From Mesorhizobium tamadayense (lineage in GTDB: Bacteria; Pseudomonadota; Alphaproteobacteria; Rhizobiales; Rhizobiaceae): a stretch of DNA of 64,000 nt. Position 1 is the first letter of the stretch, and each line of letters begins with the position of its first letter. The notes under the pieces were generated by a model. It did not search any database. It had not been told where the DNA came from and was given only the letters and a program-made list of their open reading frames with translations. The translations under genes were made by a program, and so were the position numbers. Of the stretch, positions 49,588 through 58,790 are shown one piece after another. The stretch spans positions 124,001 through 188,000 of the forward strand of contig NZ_RQXT01000002.1 of NCBI RefSeq assembly GCF_003863365.1. The letters are read 5' to 3'.

Positions 49588-50973
49588 CTAGTGCAGCGCC
49601 TTCACCAATGCCGCCACCATCGTCTGCGGCCGATAGCCGAGCTTGGCTGGCGTCAGGCCGAGCCGCACCACCACCAACTGCTCCGAGGGAATGATGGCGA
49701 CCGTCTGCCCGTCATGGCCTTCCATCCAGTAAGTGTCGTTGGGTAGCCCCGCCGCGACGCCGGCACCTGGGCTCTCCTCATCACCCGGACCCTCGATCCA
49801 AACCTGGCCCTTGCCGTAGACCTTCGAGGCCGGCGCCAACTGCCGCATCCAGTCGACGAAGCCCGCAGGCAGAACCTGCGCACCATTCCAGACGCCGCCC
49901 TGCAGCAGGAATTGGCCGAAGCGCGCCCAGTCATGCGCCGTTGCGTAGAGATAGGACGAGCCGACAAAAGTCCCCTGCTCGTCGGTTTCGAGCACCGCGC
50001 TGTGCATGCCAAGCGGCTCGAACAGCGCCGTCCGCGGCCATGCCAGCGCCTTCGCCTTGTCGCCGATCGCGTCCTGCCACAGGCGCGACAGCATGACGGC
50101 CGTGCCGCTCGAATAGGAAAACACCTTGCCGGCCTCGCCGGTGAGCGGCTTGGCCTCGCCGAAGCCCGCCATGTCCGACTCGAGGTAGAGCATGCGCGTC
50201 ACATCGGCGACGTTGCCATAGTCCTCGTTGAATTCCAGCCCGCTCGACATCGCCATCATGTCGGCAAGGCTGATCGCCGCCCGCCCGTCGGCCTTCCACG
50301 GCGCGAACAGGCCATTGTTGTCGAGCGCCATCTTGCCGTCCTTCACCAGCGTGCCGACGATCGCCGCATTCACCGTCTTGGTCATCGACCAGCCGAGCAG
50401 CGGTGTCTTGGCCGAAAAGCCGTCGCCATAACGCTCCGCGACGATGCGGCCGTTCTTCACCACCACGACCGCGCGCAGGCCGGCGCCGGCCATCGCGGGA
50501 TCGTCGATGATCTTTGAAACCTCCGGATTCTGCCACGCACCCACCCTTTCGCCCTCGGGCCACAGCGCTTCCGGCTGCGCGGCTGCCGTCGGCGCCGCTG
50601 CGCGAACAGACGTCTGCCGCGCCTTGCCGGTGTCGCCATCCGGAACCGACGCGCAGCCGACCCCGTCGCGATCGACGGCGACGCTCTTGCCCAGAACCCA
50701 AAGCAGGCCCGCCGAAACAAGGCCCCTTTCCTTGTCGACGGATACCTTCATCAGCTTGAGCAGCGGATGGCCTGGCGCCTGCACGTCGACGGCCAGCACT
50801 TCATTCGCATCGCGGCCGGCGATGAACACGTTGGAGCAGACGATCTTGGCCGAATAGCCTGAGCCGACACGGATCAGTTCGGGCGGCGCAAGATAAAGCC
50901 AGGCGAAGAGCGCGGCCACCGCCGCCACCACGAGACCCAGCAGCCATTTGATGAACTTCACGACCGCCCGCAT
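49588..50973 (-). CDS. serine hydrolase, beta-lactamase class C family, membrane-anchored
   Basis: A 461-residue protein. One N-terminal membrane helix (residues 9-28) anchors a region of unknown fold to about residue 140 followed by a class C beta-lactamase-type domain. The nucleophile is Ser196 in SMTK, with Lys199; the second motif is Tyr287-Ser-Ser, and HDGQ near the end stands for the KTG-type strand. Relatives are esterases, DD-peptidases and nylon hydrolases; the role here is unknown. It is convergent with higA at 30 bases. Confidence 0.87.
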   Translation of the reverse strand: MRAVVKFIKWLLGLVVAAVAALFAWLYLAPPELIRVGSGYSAKIVCSNVFIAGRDANEVLAVDVQAPGHPLLKLMKVSVDKERGLVSAGLLWVLGKSVAVDRDGVGCASVPDGDTGKARQTSVRAAAPTAAAQPEALWPEGERVGAWQNPEVSKIIDDPAMAGAGLRAVVVVKNGRIVAERYGDGFSAKTPLLGWSMTKTVNAAIVGTLVKDGKMALDNNGLFAPWKADGRAAISLADMMAMSSGLEFNEDYGNVADVTRMLYLESDMAGFGEAKPLTGEAGKVFSYSSGTAVMLSRLWQDAIGDKAKALAWPRTALFEPLGMHSAVLETDEQGTFVGSSYLYATAHDWARFGQFLLQGGVWNGAQVLPAGFVDWMRQLAPASKVYGKGQVWIEGPGDEESPGAGVAAGLPNDTYWMEGHDGQTVAIIPSEQLVVVRLGLTPAKLGYRPQTMVAALVKALH

Positions 50974-51255
50974 CTTTTCCCGCCCTATGGATTTTCCGGC
51001 TCGATTTATGTCATCGATTTGCCGCCATTGCTTCCGCAAAATCACAACCGATGTCGAGCGCCGTCAATGGATTATCAACCATGTTCGGCGATGACGGAGG
51101 GATGTCGTCCAAAAGTGCCAACTTGCTTTGGGACAACGACAAGTATGAAGAACGGGCGGTACTGTGGGGCGGCCGTCCGGAGGGGGCCCGCGTAAGCGAC
51201 CACCATTAGTGAAGGACCCATCAGCGGCCGGCTGACTCCCGGCTCGGGGGATGCC

Positions 51256-52047
51256 ATGCGCCGTCTTGCGGCCATCCTGATGCTTACGCTGTTGGGCGCC
51301 TGCTCGACCGTCGACGATCTTTCGCCGCTGGCGCCGTCATCGCAGACGGTCGCGGTGCGCGCTCCCCGTTTCGAAGATTCCAAGCCGCATGAATGGGACA
51401 GCGGCACGCCATGGAATTATGCCATCCACGGCACCGACGTCTCCAAATACCAGACCTCGGTCGATTGGCCGACGGCCAAGGCCAGCGGCATCTCCTTCGC
51501 CTTCATCAAGGCGACGGAGGGCGGCGACCGCTTCGATGACTATTTCAGCGAGCACTGGGCACGCACCAGGGCCGCCGGAATCCCGCGCGCGGCCTATCAT
51601 TTCTTCTATTTCTGCACGCCGGCCGCCACTCAGGCGCGCTGGTTCATCGCCAATGTCCCGAGAGACCCGTCGGCTATGCCGCCGGTGCTGGACATGGAAT
51701 GGAATCCGAAGTCGCCGACCTGCAGGCTGCGCCCCGATCCAGCGATGGTGCGCGGCGAAATGAGCACCTTCCTCGAGATCGTCGAGCGCCATTACGGCAA
51801 GAAGCCGATCATCTACACGTCGCTCGACTTCTTCGACGACAACCAGTTGGCGACGTTCCGCGGCTATCCCTACTGGTTGCGCTCGGTCGCCGGCCATCCG
51901 CGCCAGAAGTATGGCAGCCATCCTTTCGCCTTCTGGCAGTACACCGGCACCGGCATCGTGCCCGGCATGACCGGCAAGTCCGACATCAATGTTTTCAATG
52001 GCTCGGAAGCCGCCTGGAACAAGTGGCTGCGGCAGAACACCCGTTGA
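51256..52047 (+). CDS. GH25 lysozyme-like lipoprotein
   Basis: A 263-residue lipoprotein. The lipobox LLGAC puts the lipidated Cys at residue 16. After a short linker, a GH25 muramidase domain begins with YAIHGTDVSKYQTSVDW, with the catalytic acid pair probably in GTDVSKYQ and in PPVLDMEWNPKS. It cleaves MurNAc-GlcNAc bonds; in Gram-negatives such enzymes usually act in wall turnover. It is one of several wall-active enzymes in this part of the window, followed 172 bases on by a MltB-type transglycosylase. Confidence 0.9.
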   Translation: MRRLAAILMLTLLGACSTVDDLSPLAPSSQTVAVRAPRFEDSKPHEWDSGTPWNYAIHGTDVSKYQTSVDWPTAKASGISFAFIKATEGGDRFDDYFSEHWARTRAAGIPRAAYHFFYFCTPAATQARWFIANVPRDPSAMPPVLDMEWNPKSPTCRLRPDPAMVRGEMSTFLEIVERHYGKKPIIYTSLDFFDDNQLATFRGYPYWLRSVAGHPRQKYGSHPFAFWQYTGTGIVPGMTGKSDINVFNGSEAAWNKWLRQNTR

Positions 52048-52219
52048 CATCGGCCCCCGTGCCTGCTTTTCGACACGGCGGGCGGCGATATATGCAACCG
52101 CTGGTGATGCGGAGCGGCGCACCCCACCGGGGTGCCGAATGTGCTCCTGAACTTTGAAATCTACGCATGATCGTGTCCGCACCGGCCGCGGATCATGCGG
52201 CGGTCTCGAAAGGGAAGCG

Positions 52220-53398
52220 ATGCGATTGCGCGTTGAAATCCTGGCGGCGCTGCTGGTCGGCGCTTTCGCCTGGCCTGTGGCGGCGCAGCAATGCGGCGGC
52301 GATTTCGAAGCCTGGAAACAGGGCGTGGCAGTGGAAGCCAAGGCAGCCGGTGTCGGCGCCGTTGGCCTGGACGCGCTGGAAAATGCCGCGATCGACGAGA
52401 AGGTGCTGGCGCGCGACCGCGCTCAAGGGGTGTTCGCCCAGACCTTCATCCAATTCTCGAACCGCATGATCTCGGCCTATCGGCTGAAGCAGGGCTCGGC
52501 CAACCTCGAGAAATATGCCGATGTCTTCGCGCGCGCCGACAAGGAATTCGGCGTGCAACCGGCCGTCATTACCGCATTCTGGGGACTGGAGACCGATTTC
52601 GGCGCCGTGCAGGGCGATTTCCATACTCTGGACGCGCTGGTCACCCTCTCGCATGACTGCCGCCGCCCTCAGCTCTTCCGGCCGCAACTGGTGCCACTGC
52701 TGACCTTGATCGACCGCGGCGTGCTGCCGGCCGACGTCAAGGGCGCCTGGGCCGGCGAGATCGGCCAGACGCAGATCCTGCCGACCGACTACCTCGCCCG
52801 CGGCGTCGACGGCGACGGCGACGGCAAGGTCGATCTCAGGAACAGCGTGCCGGACGTGATCATGACCACGGCCGACAAGATCCTGTCGCGCGGCTGGAAG
52901 CGCGACCAGCCCTGGGTCGAGGAAGTGCGCGTTCCCGACGACATGCCGTGGGACCAGACTGGCCGCACCAACAAGCTGCCGATCTCGCAATGGGCTCAGT
53001 GGGGCGTCACCAACTCGAACAGCACACCGCTGGTCGACAACGGTCTCAAAGCCGGGCTTGCCTTGCCTATGGGTCGCAAGGGTCCAGCCTTCCTGACCTA
53101 CGACAATTTCGACGTTTACCTGGAGTGGAACCAGTCTTTCACCTACGCGCTCACCGCTGCGGTGCTCGCCACCCGTCTGGCCGGAGCGCCGCAATTCGAC
53201 CCGCGCACGCCGGAGCAAGGGCTCAACGGCGATCAGATGAAGGCGCTGCAGACCAAGCTCGAAGCCAAGGGCTACGACGTAGGCACCGTCGACGGCATCC
53301 TGGGAACCAACACGCGCGAAGCGATCCGCAAGGAACAGATGCGGCTTGGTCTTCCGGTGGATGGCTGGCCTACGCCGGAGCTGTTGGCGAAATTGTGA
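52220..53398 (+). CDS. membrane-bound-type lytic murein transglycosylase (MltB family)
   Basis: A 392-residue exported protein with a signal peptide (cleaved after VAAQ, residue 22). The MltB/SLT_2 domain covers residues 30-320, with the catalytic Glu in FWGLETDFGAVQGDF and the GEIGQTQILPTDYLARGVDGDGDG stretch. A PG_binding_1 domain ends the protein (LQTKLEAKGYDVGTVDGILG). There is no lipobox, so it is likely periplasmic and soluble. AGGGAAGCG precedes the ATG at 52220; the in-frame upstream start adds a non-signal stretch. Confidence 0.92.
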   Translation: MRLRVEILAALLVGAFAWPVAAQQCGGDFEAWKQGVAVEAKAAGVGAVGLDALENAAIDEKVLARDRAQGVFAQTFIQFSNRMISAYRLKQGSANLEKYADVFARADKEFGVQPAVITAFWGLETDFGAVQGDFHTLDALVTLSHDCRRPQLFRPQLVPLLTLIDRGVLPADVKGAWAGEIGQTQILPTDYLARGVDGDGDGKVDLRNSVPDVIMTTADKILSRGWKRDQPWVEEVRVPDDMPWDQTGRTNKLPISQWAQWGVTNSNSTPLVDNGLKAGLALPMGRKGPAFLTYDNFDVYLEWNQSFTYALTAAVLATRLAGAPQFDPRTPEQGLNGDQMKALQTKLEAKGYDVGTVDGILGTNTREAIRKEQMRLGLPVDGWPTPELLAKL

Positions 53399-53415
53399 AT
53401 AGTAGCGAGAGTCTG

Positions 53416-54312
53416 CTACCCTCGTCTCGACCGCACGAAATCGATGAACGCGCGCAGCGCCGGCGGCACAAGCCGGCGGCTCGGATGGTATAGATAGAAG
53501 CCCGGAAAGCCGGGCGACCAGGCTTCGAGAAACCGGACGAGCCTGCCCTTTTCGATCCACGGCTGGACTTGATAGTCAATCATGTAGGCCACGCCTGCCC
53601 CTTCCAGCGCCGCGTTGAGCATCAGCTCCGTATCGTTGACGGTGAGACTTCCCTTGACCCCGATTTCCAGCGATCGCTTGCCGCGCGAAAACTCCCATCG
53701 GTAGATGTTTCCTCCGCCGGGCCATTGGAAGTTGATGCAGCGGTGCTGGTGCAGGTCCTGTGGATGACGAGGGATTGCGCGGCCCTCCAGATAGGCCGGA
53801 GCAGCCACCGCTGCCATTTGCAGATCGTCACTCAGCTTCACCGCCACCATGTCTTTTTCCAGCCGCTCACCGAGGCGGATTCCGGCGTCGAAACGCCCCT
53901 CGACAATGTCGGTCAGCAGGTCGTCGACGATGACTGTCAGCGCGACGTCGGGATAGACGCGCTGGAAATCACCGAGGATCGGCGCGATGAACCGCATTGC
54001 AGCAACGCGCGGAACATTGATGCGCAGCGAACCGGCGGGGCTGTCACGAGCGGCCTGAACCTCGGCGACAGCCTCTTCCAGCTCTCCGAACGCAACGCCA
54101 AGGCGCCTGAACAGCGTCTCGCCGGCCGCGGTCGTCGCGACGCTGCGCGTCGTGCGGTTGAGCAATCGTACGCCGACACGCGTCTCCAACTGTCGGATCG
54201 ACTGGCTGAGCGCCGGCGGCGACAACCGCAACCGCGCAGCCGCACGAACGAAGCTGCCCTCTTCCACGATAGCCGCGAACGCTTTGAGTTCGGTGAATTC
54301 GGACCCGCGCAT
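53416..54312 (-). CDS. LysR family transcriptional regulator
   Basis: A 298-residue LysR-type activator/repressor. The winged helix-turn-helix is at residues 1-60 (FAAIVEEGSFVRAAARLRLSPPALSQSIRQLE), followed by a co-inducer-binding domain of the periplasmic-binding fold. I place the start at the ATG 54312, with AGGA eight bases ahead, over a TTG seven codons upstream. It is divergent from the SDR gene 122 bases away, with a T-N11-A palindrome between them, so the SDR is its probable target. Confidence 0.92.
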   Translation of the reverse strand: MRGSEFTELKAFAAIVEEGSFVRAAARLRLSPPALSQSIRQLETRVGVRLLNRTTRSVATTAAGETLFRRLGVAFGELEEAVAEVQAARDSPAGSLRINVPRVAAMRFIAPILGDFQRVYPDVALTVIVDDLLTDIVEGRFDAGIRLGERLEKDMVAVKLSDDLQMAAVAAPAYLEGRAIPRHPQDLHQHRCINFQWPGGGNIYRWEFSRGKRSLEIGVKGSLTVNDTELMLNAALEGAGVAYMIDYQVQPWIEKGRLVRFLEAWSPGFPGFYLYHPSRRLVPPALRAFIDFVRSRRG

Positions 54313-54341
54313 TATGTATTCCTGGATTAACAAGATAGTCA

Positions 54342-54358
54342 GATAATAGGCGATTATC
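54342..54358. promoter_or_regulatory. LysR-type operator palindrome
   Basis: GATAAT and ATTATC are exact reverse complements, five bases apart, and the whole contains a T-N11-A core. It lies in the 121-base spacer between the divergent LysR and SDR genes, where a LysR regulator would bind to control both. Confidence 0.7.
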
Positions 54359-54433
54359 CGATCAATTACATGCCGCTATTTCTCAACCAGTCGCCACATC
54401 GGCGCGGCCGTGAAGAGTTGAAGGAAATCGATC

Positions 54434-55165
54434 ATGTCTCAGCCGCTACGGGGCAAAACCGCAATCGTCACCGGCAGTTCACGCGGCATCGGCCGTGCCA
54501 TAGCCGAAGTTCTCGCCGCCGACGGCGCGTCCGTCGTTGTCAACTATGTCGGCAACAGGAAAGCCGCCGATGACGTGGTAGCTGCCATTTCGGCCAACGG
54601 CGGAAAAGCGTTGGCCATACAAGCGGATATTTCCATGCCGGCCGATGTCCGCAGGCTGTTCGACGAAACCGAGAGCCGCCTAGGCGCCATCGACATTGTC
54701 GTTGCCAATGTCGGCATCGCCGTCATCAAGCCGCTCGTCGAAGCAAGCGAGGCCGATTTCGACCTTGTCTTCGGCACCAACGCCAAGGGGACGTTCTTCA
54801 CGCTTCAGGAAGCGGCCAAGCGTGTTCGCGACGGCGGCCGCATCATCGCCGTCTCGACCGGCGGCACCAAGATGTTCTTCACCCAGACGGCGCTCTATCT
54901 CGGCAGCAAGGGCGCTGTCGAACAGTTCGTTCGCGTGCTTTCGCGCGAGCTCGGCCCGCGCGGCGTCACCGTGAATGCGCTGTCGCCAGGCTTCACCGAC
55001 ACCGAACTATTGCCGGAGCGGGATCGCGCCGTGGCTGCCGGCATGTCGCCGTTTGGCCGGATAGGCGCGCCGCGCGATGTTGCCGATGTTGCTGTTTTCC
55101 TGGCTAGCGACGAGGCCCGCTGGCTGACTGGCGAGAATATCCAGGCAGGCGGTGGCGTGGCTTAG
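54434..55165 (+). CDS. SDR family oxidoreductase, probable LysR target
   Basis: A 243-residue classical SDR of the 3-ketoacyl-ACP reductase size. The nucleotide motif TGSSRGIG is at residues 13-20 and the catalytic Tyr155-xxx-Lys159 in YLGSK, preceded by Ser141. The usual NNAG motif reads ANVG (91-94), a change known in some SDR subgroups. AAGGA lies eight bases before the ATG. The substrate is unknown. Its stop overlaps the stop of the convergent decarboxylase gene by four bases. Confidence 0.9.
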   Translation: MSQPLRGKTAIVTGSSRGIGRAIAEVLAADGASVVVNYVGNRKAADDVVAAISANGGKALAIQADISMPADVRRLFDETESRLGAIDIVVANVGIAVIKPLVEASEADFDLVFGTNAKGTFFTLQEAAKRVRDGGRIIAVSTGGTKMFFTQTALYLGSKGAVEQFVRVLSRELGPRGVTVNALSPGFTDTELLPERDRAVAAGMSPFGRIGAPRDVADVAVFLASDEARWLTGENIQAGGGVA

Positions 55166-56379
55166 TCCGCCATCGTCTCCAAACTCGCGAACCCTTCCGG
55201 CGCGTCGCCTTCGTCGAATGGCGTCGTCAATTCGACGAACGTATCGGGATAGAAGCCGTTGAAGCGCGTCCGCAGCGATAGCGAGTAGGCGCCGATATGG
55301 CCGATTTCGATCCAGTCGCCGGTGTCGACCGTTTCCGGCAGCCAGAACGGCCTGGACAATATGTCGACAGAATCGCAGGTCGCGCCGCAGACCTTGAACG
55401 GCACGATGGTTTTCTCGCTGCCATTGCGGGCGCGGATGGCGGGATCCGGGATGAAGCGCGCCGGCAGCGTGATCTTGCCGGTCCATGAATCCGACAGCGA
55501 CGCCCAGATGCCGTCATTGATGTAGAGCCTTTTGCCCTTGCGCAGCAGCACGCGCACGATCAGCGACAGGCAGCGCGCCACGATCACGCGGCCGGGCTCG
55601 GCGACCAGCATCTCATCAAACTGGTATTCCTTGAGGTCGCCGGCCAGCCGCGACATGAGCTGGCCTAGCGACGGCATCTCGATGTGCTTGCGATTGGGAT
55701 CGTGGCCGTACTCGGCGGGAAAGCCGCCGCCCACGTCGAGCCCGGCAATGTCGAAGGTCAGCCGGTTGCGCACCCAGTCGGCCGAGGCCAACGCCCGCTC
55801 ATAGGTGTCGGGATCCTCTATCTGACTGCCGACATGAAAGCATAGGCCAACCCTGTAGCCGGTGCGGTTGAGCCGCTCGGCAAGCTCGACCGCATTGGCA
55901 GGGCCGGCGCCGAACTTCTTCGACAGCTCGTAGGCGGCATGCCCCTTGGTCTGGATGCGCACGAACACCGTCAGCGCGCCCGGGTCGATATCGAGTGCCC
56001 GCACCACGCGCGTCAGTTTGGTGATCTCGTCCTCATGGTCGAGCGAGATAACCCGGATGCCGTATTTCTCCAGCGCCAGCTTGATGTCCGACTGCGCCTT
56101 GACCGGATGCATGTAGAGCATCTCGGCATCGGGCGAGACGGCGCGCACGGCGGCAAATTCGCCGGGCGAGGCGACGTCGAAGGCGCCGACGCCGGCCTCG
56201 ACCAGCGTCTTCAGCACGATCTGCTCGCCATTGGTCTTGACCGCATAGGCGGTCTTGCCGGGGAACATGCCCATGAACTGCAGGGCATCGGCCCTCAGCA
56301 CCTGCGGGCGGAAACAGTAGACCGGATCGTCCGGACGAAGCGCCAGTGCCGCCTCGCGGGCATTTTCGAATCGCTGCAT
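55162..56379 (-). CDS. type III PLP-dependent ornithine/lysine decarboxylase
   Basis: A 405-residue decarboxylase of the alanine racemase-like fold. The PLP lysine is Lys48 (YAVKTN), the glycine-rich phosphate loop is in DVGGGFPAEYG, and the catalytic Cys-Asp pair is in VCGATCDSVD, contributed across the dimer. It would make putrescine from ornithine, or cadaverine from lysine, for polyamine supply. Some rhizobial homologues use both substrates, so the exact specificity is open. It is divergent from the broken DMT transporter gene. Confidence 0.9.
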   Translation of the reverse strand: MQRFENAREAALALRPDDPVYCFRPQVLRADALQFMGMFPGKTAYAVKTNGEQIVLKTLVEAGVGAFDVASPGEFAAVRAVSPDAEMLYMHPVKAQSDIKLALEKYGIRVISLDHEDEITKLTRVVRALDIDPGALTVFVRIQTKGHAAYELSKKFGAGPANAVELAERLNRTGYRVGLCFHVGSQIEDPDTYERALASADWVRNRLTFDIAGLDVGGGFPAEYGHDPNRKHIEMPSLGQLMSRLAGDLKEYQFDEMLVAEPGRVIVARCLSLIVRVLLRKGKRLYINDGIWASLSDSWTGKITLPARFIPDPAIRARNGSEKTIVPFKVCGATCDSVDILSRPFWLPETVDTGDWIEIGHIGAYSLSLRTRFNGFYPDTFVELTTPFDEGDAPEGFASLETMAD

Positions 56380-56592
56380 GGACGAATCCTTGATCTAGGC
56401 GCGCACAATTAATCCTAGCTAGCCGCCAAAGAAAACAGTTCTGTGTCTCGCCTTCGCGTGCGGCCTAGCGCACCTTTTCCGCCGACGCTAAACCACCAGT
56501 CAGGTTTCGGGTGGCCCTTGCCGCCGGACCGTATATTGGTTGGAACTGTTCGGCGGGCTGAGATTGCGATCGGCCTGGGGAGGGTTGACGAC

Positions 56593-57512
56593 ATGACGAT
56601 CACGGCTAGCGCCGCGGCGATGCGCGGACCGATGTCGCTCAAGGACTGGGCGCAACTGCTGCTGCTCGGCGCGATCTGGGGCGGCTCGTTCTTCTTTGCC
56701 CGTATCGCCGTGTCCGAGATCCATCCGCTGGCGCTCGTGCTGTTTCGCGTCGCCATCGCCGCGGCGGCGCTTCATCTCTATCTGGCGATCCGCGGCCCGT
56801 CCTTCCGCCTCGCCTTTCCGCACGCCAGCCTGTTCTTGCTGCTGGCGCTCGCGAACAACGTCGTGCCCTTCTCGCTGATCTTCGCCGGCCAGACCGAGCT
56901 CGGCGCCGGCATTGCGTCTGTGCTCAATGCCACCACGCCGTTCTGGACGCTGATCCTCGCCAATGCGCTCACCACGGACGAAAAGCTGTCCTGGAACAAA
57001 CTGGCCGGCATCGCGCTCGGCGTTGCCGGAACGGCCGTCATGATCGGTCCCGGCTGGTTGCCGGCCTTGGCGGGCCGGTCTGGGCCAAGTTCGCGCTGAT
57101 CGGCGCTTCGCTCTCCTACGCGGTCGCTCTGATGATTGCGCGACGTTTCAAGGGCGTGCCGTCGCCGGTCATCGCCACCGGGCAACTAACCGCCTCGACC
57201 ATCATCATGATCCCCGTCGTGCTGATCGCCTACGGCCCGGCCGGACTGTTTTCGGTCTCGCCGCCGGTCTGGGCCGCGGTGCTGGGGCTGGCGCTGCTTT
57301 CCACCGCCTTCGCCTATATCCTCTATTTCAACCTCGTCGCCTCGGCCGGCGCCACCAATGCCTCGCTGGTCACTTTGATCGTGCCGGTCAGCGCCGTGCT
57401 GCTCGGAATCCTGTTCCTCGGCGAACGGCTGCAGCTTTTCGAAATGGGCGGCATGGCGCTGATCGGACTCGGCCTGATCACCATCGACGGGCGCCTGTTC
57501 GGCCGATGGTAG
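56593..57512 (+). pseudogene. EamA/DMT transporter gene with a one-base frameshift
   Basis: From the ATG at 56593 the frame reads a DMT permease N-terminal half (two EamA-type helix sets, e.g. LLLGAIWGGSFFFARIA) and hits TGA at 57099. From about 57078 the other frame continues the family without interruption (VWAKFALIGASLSYAVAL) to a stop at 57512. A single C missing from the run in GCGGGC|CGGTC near 57076 explains the break; restoring it gives about 306 residues, a normal ten-helix size. It may be a true pseudogene or a sequencing slip. Confidence 0.85.
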
Positions 57513-57645
57513 CGGTGTCATGCCACGGCGTCGCCACAATTTATTCACAACTCTTGGATCGATTTTTGCCGAAGAATTTCAACGGCTAACGGCAAATCGG
57601 AAGTCGCAAATTCCACAATCACGTCGCATTGCAGCACATTTTCCG

Positions 57646-57674
57646 CTTGCCTGTGACCCAAATGACTCTAGATT
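57646..57674 (+). promoter_or_regulatory. candidate promoter of the 28-codon ORF
   Basis: CTTGCC at 57646-57651 and TAGATT at 57669-57674 are 17 bases apart, near the rhizobial housekeeping form CTTGAC-N17-CTATAT. A start about 57680 would leave a leader of some 25 bases with AGGAGG in it. Confidence 0.6.
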
Positions 57675-57705
57675 CCGGCCATAGCTCTGAAGAGGAGGCT
57701 ATGGC

Positions 57706-57792
57706 ATGGGACTGACGAGGCCAATCAACGCATTGATGATTTGTGCTGCGTTTGCATTCATCGGCGCCCTTATCATAGGCGTTCTTCCCTGA
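57706..57792 (+). CDS. 28-residue membrane peptide
   Basis: The ORF encodes MGLTRPINALMICAAFAF followed by IGALIIGVLP. It has one hydrophobic helix from about residue 9 to the end, with a short positively charged start, so it would span the inner membrane. AGGAGG lies seven bases before this ATG; another ATG five bases earlier opens only a four-codon frame. A promoter upstream and a strong terminator downstream make it a closed unit. It resembles the tiny membrane proteins that bind and tune larger membrane proteins, but I know of no named relative. It is too short for usual gene callers. Confidence 0.7.
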   Translation: MGLTRPINALMICAAFAFIGALIIGVLP

Positions 57793-57840
57793 CCCGCCGA
57801 AGCCGGGAAGACCAGCACCGAAAATAGTCCAACCAATTCG

Positions 57841-57867
57841 AAAAGGCCGGGTAGAACCCGGCCTTTT
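57841..57867. terminator. bidirectional intrinsic terminator
   Basis: AAAAGGCCGGG (57841-57851) pairs with CCCGGCCTTTT (57857-57867), an 11-base stem with a five-base loop and T runs on both strands. It serves the 28-codon ORF on the plus strand and metF on the minus strand, whose stop is at 57873. Confidence 0.92.
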
Positions 57868-57872
57868 CCGTT

Positions 57873-58790
57873 TCAGGCCGCGGCCGAGCCGGCCGCCTCC
57901 GCTTCACGCGAGCGGATGCCGATCATGTGGCAGACGGCAAAGACAAGATCGGCCCGGTTCATCGTGTAGAAGTGGAAATCGCCGACGCCGCGCTCGACGA
58001 GATCGTGCACCTGCTCTGCCGCTACCGCCGACGCCACCAGCGCATGCGTCTGCGGGTCGTTCTCCAGCCCCTCGAAGCGTTCGGCCAGCCATGCCGGCAC
58101 CAGCGCGCCGCAGCGCGATGAGAAATTGGCGACCTGGGTGAAGTTATGCACCGGCAGGATGCCCGGCACGATGGGGATGTAGATGCCGGCACGGCGCGCC
58201 CGCTCGACATAGCGCTCGTAGAGATCGTTGTCGAAGAAGAACTGGGTGATCGCCCGCGTGGCGCCATTGTCGACCTTGCGCTTCAGCATGTCGATGTCGG
58301 TGGCGAAATCCGGGCTTTCCGGATGCTTTTCCGGATAGGCCGAAACCGAAATGTCGAAATCGCCGGCGCTCTTCAGCGCTCCGACCAGCTCGGCGCCGTT
58401 GGCATAGCCGTCGGGATGCGGACGGTACGCCGTACCCACGCCCGCTGCCGGATCGCCGCGCAAGGCGACGAAACGGGTGACGCCCATGCCGGCGAATTCC
58501 TGGATGACACCGTCGACCTGATGACGGGCCGCGTCGACGCAGGTCATATGCGCCGCCGGCGTTAGCGTCGTTTGGTTCAAGATACGCTTCACCGTGCGGG
58601 CGGTGCGCTCGCGGGTCGAGCCGCCGGCGCCGTAGGTCACCGAGACGAATCTCGGCTTCAGCGGTTCCAGCCGGGTGACGGTGTCCCAGAGCCTTGCCTC
58701 CATATCTTCCGTCTTCGGCGGAAAGAACTCGAACGAGACCCGGACCTTGTCGCCAATGTCGGGGTGGCGGGAAAAACGGAACTGGTTCAT
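57873..58790 (-). CDS. metF: methylenetetrahydrofolate reductase
   Basis: A 305-residue FAD-dependent TIM-barrel enzyme that reduces 5,10-methylene-THF to 5-methyl-THF for methionine synthesis. SFEFFPPKTEDME (residue 19 on), VTYGAGGS, LRGDPA and ITQFFFDNDLY are the family motifs, the last carrying the substrate-side Gln. The length is normal for a bacterial MetF. The ATG overlaps the stop of the ArsR-methyltransferase gene by one base (TGATG), so the two are one transcript and metF is the likely target of that regulator. Confidence 0.95.
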   Translation of the reverse strand: MNQFRFSRHPDIGDKVRVSFEFFPPKTEDMEARLWDTVTRLEPLKPRFVSVTYGAGGSTRERTARTVKRILNQTTLTPAAHMTCVDAARHQVDGVIQEFAGMGVTRFVALRGDPAAGVGTAYRPHPDGYANGAELVGALKSAGDFDISVSAYPEKHPESPDFATDIDMLKRKVDNGATRAITQFFFDNDLYERYVERARRAGIYIPIVPGILPVHNFTQVANFSSRCGALVPAWLAERFEGLENDPQTHALVASAVAAEQVHDLVERGVGDFHFYTMNRADLVFAVCHMIGIRSREAEAAGSAAA

